A stretch of 8,634 nucleotides of DNA. Source: Aeromicrobium sp. (GTDB taxonomy: Bacteria > Actinomycetota > Actinomycetes > Propionibacteriales > Nocardioidaceae). Under the pieces are notes generated by a model. The model had not been told where the DNA came from, searched no databases, and worked only from the letters and a program-made list of their open reading frames with translations. Positions within the stretch are counted from its first letter, which is position 1; the number at the start of each line of letters is the position of its first letter. Of this stretch, positions 6,176 through 8,634 are shown piece after piece. The DNA lies in the NCBI GenBank assembly GCA_023254755.1, contig JALRKU010000261.1, positions 1-8,634 of the forward strand. Reading direction: 5' to 3'. A program made the translations under genes and the position numbers.

Positions 6176-6655
6176 TCAGCGGCGGACGTAGCCGCGGCGC
6201 ACCGTGCGGTCGAGGATGCCGAGCGTCCCGCCGAGGTTGGTCTCCGAGACGACCGGGAAGATCCCGGAGTCCTTCCACTCCGGGCTCGCGGTCGACCAGT
6301 CGTAGATCGAGGTGACGAGGGTGCCGCCGTCCTGCGGCTCCAGCCGGTAGCCGTAGCGGTGCCCGATGCCCGGCTTGACCCGGCCGACGACGGACCACGT
6401 GATCAGCCGGTCGCGCTCGAGCTCCTCGATGGTCACGGTCACGTCGTACTTGCCGTAGTCGGGGATGTCGTTGAGCGACTCGCGGTCCATGTGCACCACG
6501 AAGGTGTCACCCACGGCCGCGACGACCTCGCCGTCGGCGTCCTGGAGCATGCCGGAGGCGTCGATGGCGACGTGGCCCTGCGGATCGCAGAGCAGCGCGA
6601 AGATGTCGCCCGCCGGTGCGGCGATGAACCGCTGGACCTCGAGTCGTTCGCCCAT
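6176..6655 (-). CDS. SRPBCC-fold (polyketide cyclase/START-like) protein
   Basis: A 159-residue soluble protein with the pattern of the SRPBCC superfamily, which forms a helix-grip cavity for hydrophobic ligands. It opens with VQRFIAAPAGDIFALLCDP (about residues 7-25), the usual first strand and helices. Later come a strand-rich middle (YDVTVTIEELERDRLITWSV, about 70-89), GYRLEPQDGGTLVTSIYDW (about 102-120) and a final long helix. The ligand and reaction are unknown. It is the first gene of the minus-strand run, starting at ATG 6655 beside the cobN riboswitch region. The 90 bases between it and the hydrolase contain nothing recognisable, so a shared transcript with cobG-cobH-cobIJ is plausible but unproven. 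Confidence 0.8.
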   Translation of the reverse strand: MGERLEVQRFIAAPAGDIFALLCDPQGHVAIDASGMLQDADGEVVAAVGDTFVVHMDRESLNDIPDYGKYDVTVTIEELERDRLITWSVVGRVKPGIGHRYGYRLEPQDGGTLVTSIYDWSTASPEWKDSGIFPVVSETNLGGTLGILDRTVRRGYVRR

Positions 6656-6696
6656 GGGTCCATTCTGTCCACGGCGTCGGCGTCGTGCGAGGTCGC

Positions 6697-6793
6697 AGGT
6701 AGGCTGAGCCCGTCCGCGAGGGCAGGAACCCGGTGCGACTCCGGGGCGGTTCCGCCACTGTGAAGCCTGATCGAGGCCAGCCAGACACTCCCC
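6697..6793 (+). ncRNA. Cobalamin riboswitch in the cobN leader
   Basis: The leader of cobN carries the conserved adenosylcobalamin riboswitch core: AGGAACCCGGTGCGACTCCG (6724-6743), then GCCACTGTGA (6754-6763), then a GCCT-GATCG-AGGC hairpin (6765-6777) followed by CCAGCCAGACACTC (6777-6790). A CCCGG/CCGGG stem (6729-6733 with 6741-6745) and a GCCC/GGGC stem (6708-6711 with 6720-6723) can form. In this family, ligand binding normally turns expression down, so cobN should be repressed when B12 is plentiful. TAGGCT at 6700-6705 could be the promoter -10 element, in which case the transcript would start just inside the stated left edge. Outer boundaries are approximate. Confidence 0.93.
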
Positions 6794-6814
6794 GCGCGAC
6801 GCCGTCCAGACCCA

Positions 6815-6835
6815 GGGGCGAGAACCCCGGAAGGA
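6815..6835 (+). promoter_or_regulatory. Expression platform and ribosome binding site of cobN
   Basis: GGGG (6815-6818) and CCCC (6825-6828) can form a short hairpin that abuts the Shine-Dalgarno sequence GGAAGGA (6829-6835), five bases before the ATG. In addition, CCCCGG (6825-6830), which includes the first two bases of the ribosome binding site, is fully complementary to CCGGGG (6741-6746) in the riboswitch core. Mutually exclusive pairing could hide or expose the ribosome binding site. No U-rich terminator is visible, so translational control is the simpler inference. Confidence 0.5.
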
Positions 6836-6840
6836 TCACG

Positions 6841-8634
6841 ATGACCCGCATCGCACTGCTGTCCACGTCCGACACCGACCTGCTGTCGGCGCGCGCCAGC
6901 GGCGCCGACTACCTGTACGCCAACCCGGCCAAGCCGGGGCACACCGAGATGGCCGAGGCCATCGAGGCCGCCGACCTGGTCGTGGCCCGCATCCTGGGCT
7001 CGCCACAGGACCTGTGCGTCGGATTCGACCGCATCAAGGCCACGGGCAAGCCGATGGTCGTGCTCGGCGGCGAGCAGGCGCCGAGCGCCGAGCTGATGGA
7101 GCAGTCCACCGTGCCCATCGGCATCGCCGCCGACGCGCACGTCTACCTCGCCGAGGGCGGGCCGGCCAACCTCGCGCAGCTGCACGCCTTCCTGTCCGAC
7201 ACGATCCTGCTGACCGGCGAGGGGTTCGAGCCGCCGGTGCGGCTTCCCGACTGGGGCCTGGCGGCGCGGCCGGAGGTCGCGGGCAAGGAGAGGGCCGCGC
7301 GGATCGGCGTCCTGTACTACCGGGCGCACGAGGCGTCGGGCAACAGCGGCTTCGCGCATGCGCTGGCCGACGCGATCGACGCGATCCCCGACGCGGTCGG
7401 GGTGCCGATCTACTCCTCGTCGCTGCGCGCCGCGTCCGACGAGCTGTTCGCCGAGCTCGCGAACCTCGACGCCCTGATCGTCACGGTGCTCGCGGCCGGC
7501 GGCACCAAGCCCGGCACGGTCAGCGCCGGCGGCGACGACGAGTCGTGGGACGTCGAGCGGCTCAAGGCACTGGACATCCCGATCCTGCAGGGCCTCAGCC
7601 TCACGTCGAGCCGCGAGGAGTGGTTGGAGTCCGACGACGGCGTCACGCCGCTCGACTCGGCCAACCAGATCGCGATCCCGGAGTTCGACGGTCGCATCAT
7701 CACGGCGCCGTTCTCGTTCAAGGAGGTCGACGAGGACGGCCTGCCGCGCTACGTCGCCGACCCCGAGCGGAGCGCCCGCGTCGCCGGCATCGCCGCGGCC
7801 CACGCCCGTCTGCGCCACACGCCGCCGGCCGAGCGCAAGGTCGTGCTCATGCTGTCGGCCTACCCGACCAAGCACAGCCGCGTCGGCAACGCGGTCGGCC
7901 TCGACACCCCGGCGTCGACCATCCGGCTGCTCCGCGCGATGCGCGACGCCGGCTACGACCTCGGCGAGCCCGGCCAGATCCCGGGTCTGGAGCTCGACGA
8001 CCTCACCGAGGCCGGTGACGCGCTGATCCACGCACTCATCGACGCCGGTGGTCAGGACGAGGAGTGGCTGACCCACGTGCAGCTGACCGAGAGCCACGTG
8101 CGCATCCCGGCCGCGCGCTACGCCGAGTGGTTCGCGGGCTTCGACCCGGACCTGCAGGACGCGATGCTCGAGGCCTGGGGCCCGGCGCCCGGCAGGCTCT
8201 TCGTCAACGAGCGCGACGAGATCGTGCTCGCCACGATCCGTGCCGGGAACGTCGTGCTGATGATCCAGCCGCCCCGCGGCTACGGCGAGAACCCGGTCGC
8301 GATCTACCACGACCCCGACATGGCGCCCTCGCACCACTACCTCGGCGCCTACCGCTGGGTCGAGACCAGCTCTGATGAAGGTGGGTTTGGCGCGCACGCA
8401 GTCGTCCACCTAGGCAAGCACGGCTCGATGGAGTGGCTGCCGGGCAAGAACGCCGCGCTGTCCGCGTCGTGCGGCACCGACGCCGCCATCGGCAACCTGC
8501 CGCTGATCTACCCGGTCCTCGTCAACGACCCGGGCGAGGGGGCGCAGGCCAAGCGTCGCGCGCACGCCACGATCGTCGACCACCTCATCCCGCCCATGGC
8601 GCGGGCCGAGAGCTACGGCGACATCGCCCAGCTG
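6841..8634 (+). CDS. cobN: Cobaltochelatase large subunit CobN, N-terminal 598 residues
   Basis: CobN is the large subunit of the ATP-dependent CobN-CobS-CobT chelatase that inserts cobalt into hydrogenobyrinic acid a,c-diamide; it resembles the magnesium-chelatase H subunit. The frame is open from ATG 6841 to the window edge, so about half of a protein usually near 1200-1300 residues is present. Typical segments are RIGVLYYRAHEASGNSGFAH (about 157-176), PILQGLSLTSSREEW (about 244-258), VVLMLSAYPTKHSRVGNAVG (about 337-356), HHYLGAYRW (about 499-507), VVHLGKHGSMEWLPGKN (521-537) and VLVNDPGEGAQAKRRAHAT (about 560-578). The histidines of the His-Leu-Gly-Lys-His-Gly motif are intact. The ribosome binding site GGAAGGA lies five bases upstream and a B12 riboswitch precedes it. 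A short stretch near codons 511-524 uses unusually AT-rich codons. Confidence 0.95.
   Translation, partial: MTRIALLSTSDTDLLSARASGADYLYANPAKPGHTEMAEAIEAADLVVARILGSPQDLCVGFDRIKATGKPMVVLGGEQAPSAELMEQSTVPIGIAADAHVYLAEGGPANLAQLHAFLSDTILLTGEGFEPPVRLPDWGLAARPEVAGKERAARIGVLYYRAHEASGNSGFAHALADAIDAIPDAVGVPIYSSSLRAASDELFAELANLDALIVTVLAAGGTKPGTVSAGGDDESWDVERLKALDIPILQGLSLTSSREEWLESDDGVTPLDSANQIAIPEFDGRIITAPFSFKEVDEDGLPRYVADPERSARVAGIAAAHARLRHTPPAERKVVLMLSAYPTKHSRVGNAVGLDTPASTIRLLRAMRDAGYDLGEPGQIPGLELDDLTEAGDALIHALIDAGGQDEEWLTHVQLTESHVRIPAARYAEWFAGFDPDLQDAMLEAWGPAPGRLFVNERDEIVLATIRAGNVVLMIQPPRGYGENPVAIYHDPDMAPSHHYLGAYRWVETSSDEGGFGAHAVVHLGKHGSMEWLPGKNAALSASCGTDAAIGNLPLIYPVLVNDPGEGAQAKRRAHATIVDHLIPPMARAESYGDIAQL

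Noticed and set aside
6439..8409. A very long open frame on the minus strand opposite cobN, continuing into the SRPBCC gene
   Set aside because: Its product is a low-complexity Arg/Gly/Val/Asp-rich sequence typical of the antisense of a GC-rich gene. The plus strand encodes clear CobN and the SRPBCC gene uses another frame.
1..8634. CRISPR arrays, tRNA or rRNA genes, insertion sequences and phage genes
   Set aside because: No regularly spaced repeats, RNA-gene cores, transposase motifs or terminal inverted repeats were found on either strand by eye.

Overview
The window is very GC-rich DNA (about 70% by eye, with third codon positions nearly always G or C). It carries an aerobic cobalamin (vitamin B12) biosynthesis locus of actinobacterial type. 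A fused CobI-CobJ methyltransferase in a cobG-cobH-cobIJ run, and cobN behind a cobalamin riboswitch, both point to Actinomycetota. A Nocardioides/Aeromicrobium-like relative is only a guess.

Left part (1-1156, plus strand): the 3' part of cobM (precorrin-4 C11-methyltransferase), whose homology begins abruptly near base 89 behind a C-rich stretch that does not fit the protein. One base after its stop comes a small two-helix membrane protein whose reading frame is broken near base 923.

Bases 1175-2276 are a stress module inserted between cob genes. A TetR-family repressor (minus) and an Ohr-type organic hydroperoxide reductase (plus) are transcribed divergently. The gap between them holds a 30-bp palindrome and a 15-bp tandem repeat. 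A long stem between ohr and cobIJ probably terminates transcription from both sides.

Bases 2320-6655 are all minus strand and read from right to left: an SRPBCC-fold protein, an alpha/beta hydrolase, cobG, cobH and cobIJ. The hydrolase-cobG and cobG-cobH junctions are 11 and 1 bases, while a 118-base structured gap separates cobH from cobIJ. CobG synthesises precorrin-3B; CobI and CobJ methylate C20 and C17; CobM methylates C11; CobH makes hydrogenobyrinate; CobN is the large subunit of the cobaltochelatase that inserts cobalt into the a,c-diamide. The CobG here ends before the cysteine-rich C-terminal part expected for the family, the most notable oddity in the window.

Right part (6656-8634, plus strand): a cobalamin riboswitch followed by the first 598 codons of cobN, open at the window edge. 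Most of the window is recognisable B12 biosynthesis. The points that deserve a second look are the short CobG, the TetR-Ohr pairing with its operator-like repeats, two extra genes in the cob operon, and two apparent sequence breaks (near 88 and 923).
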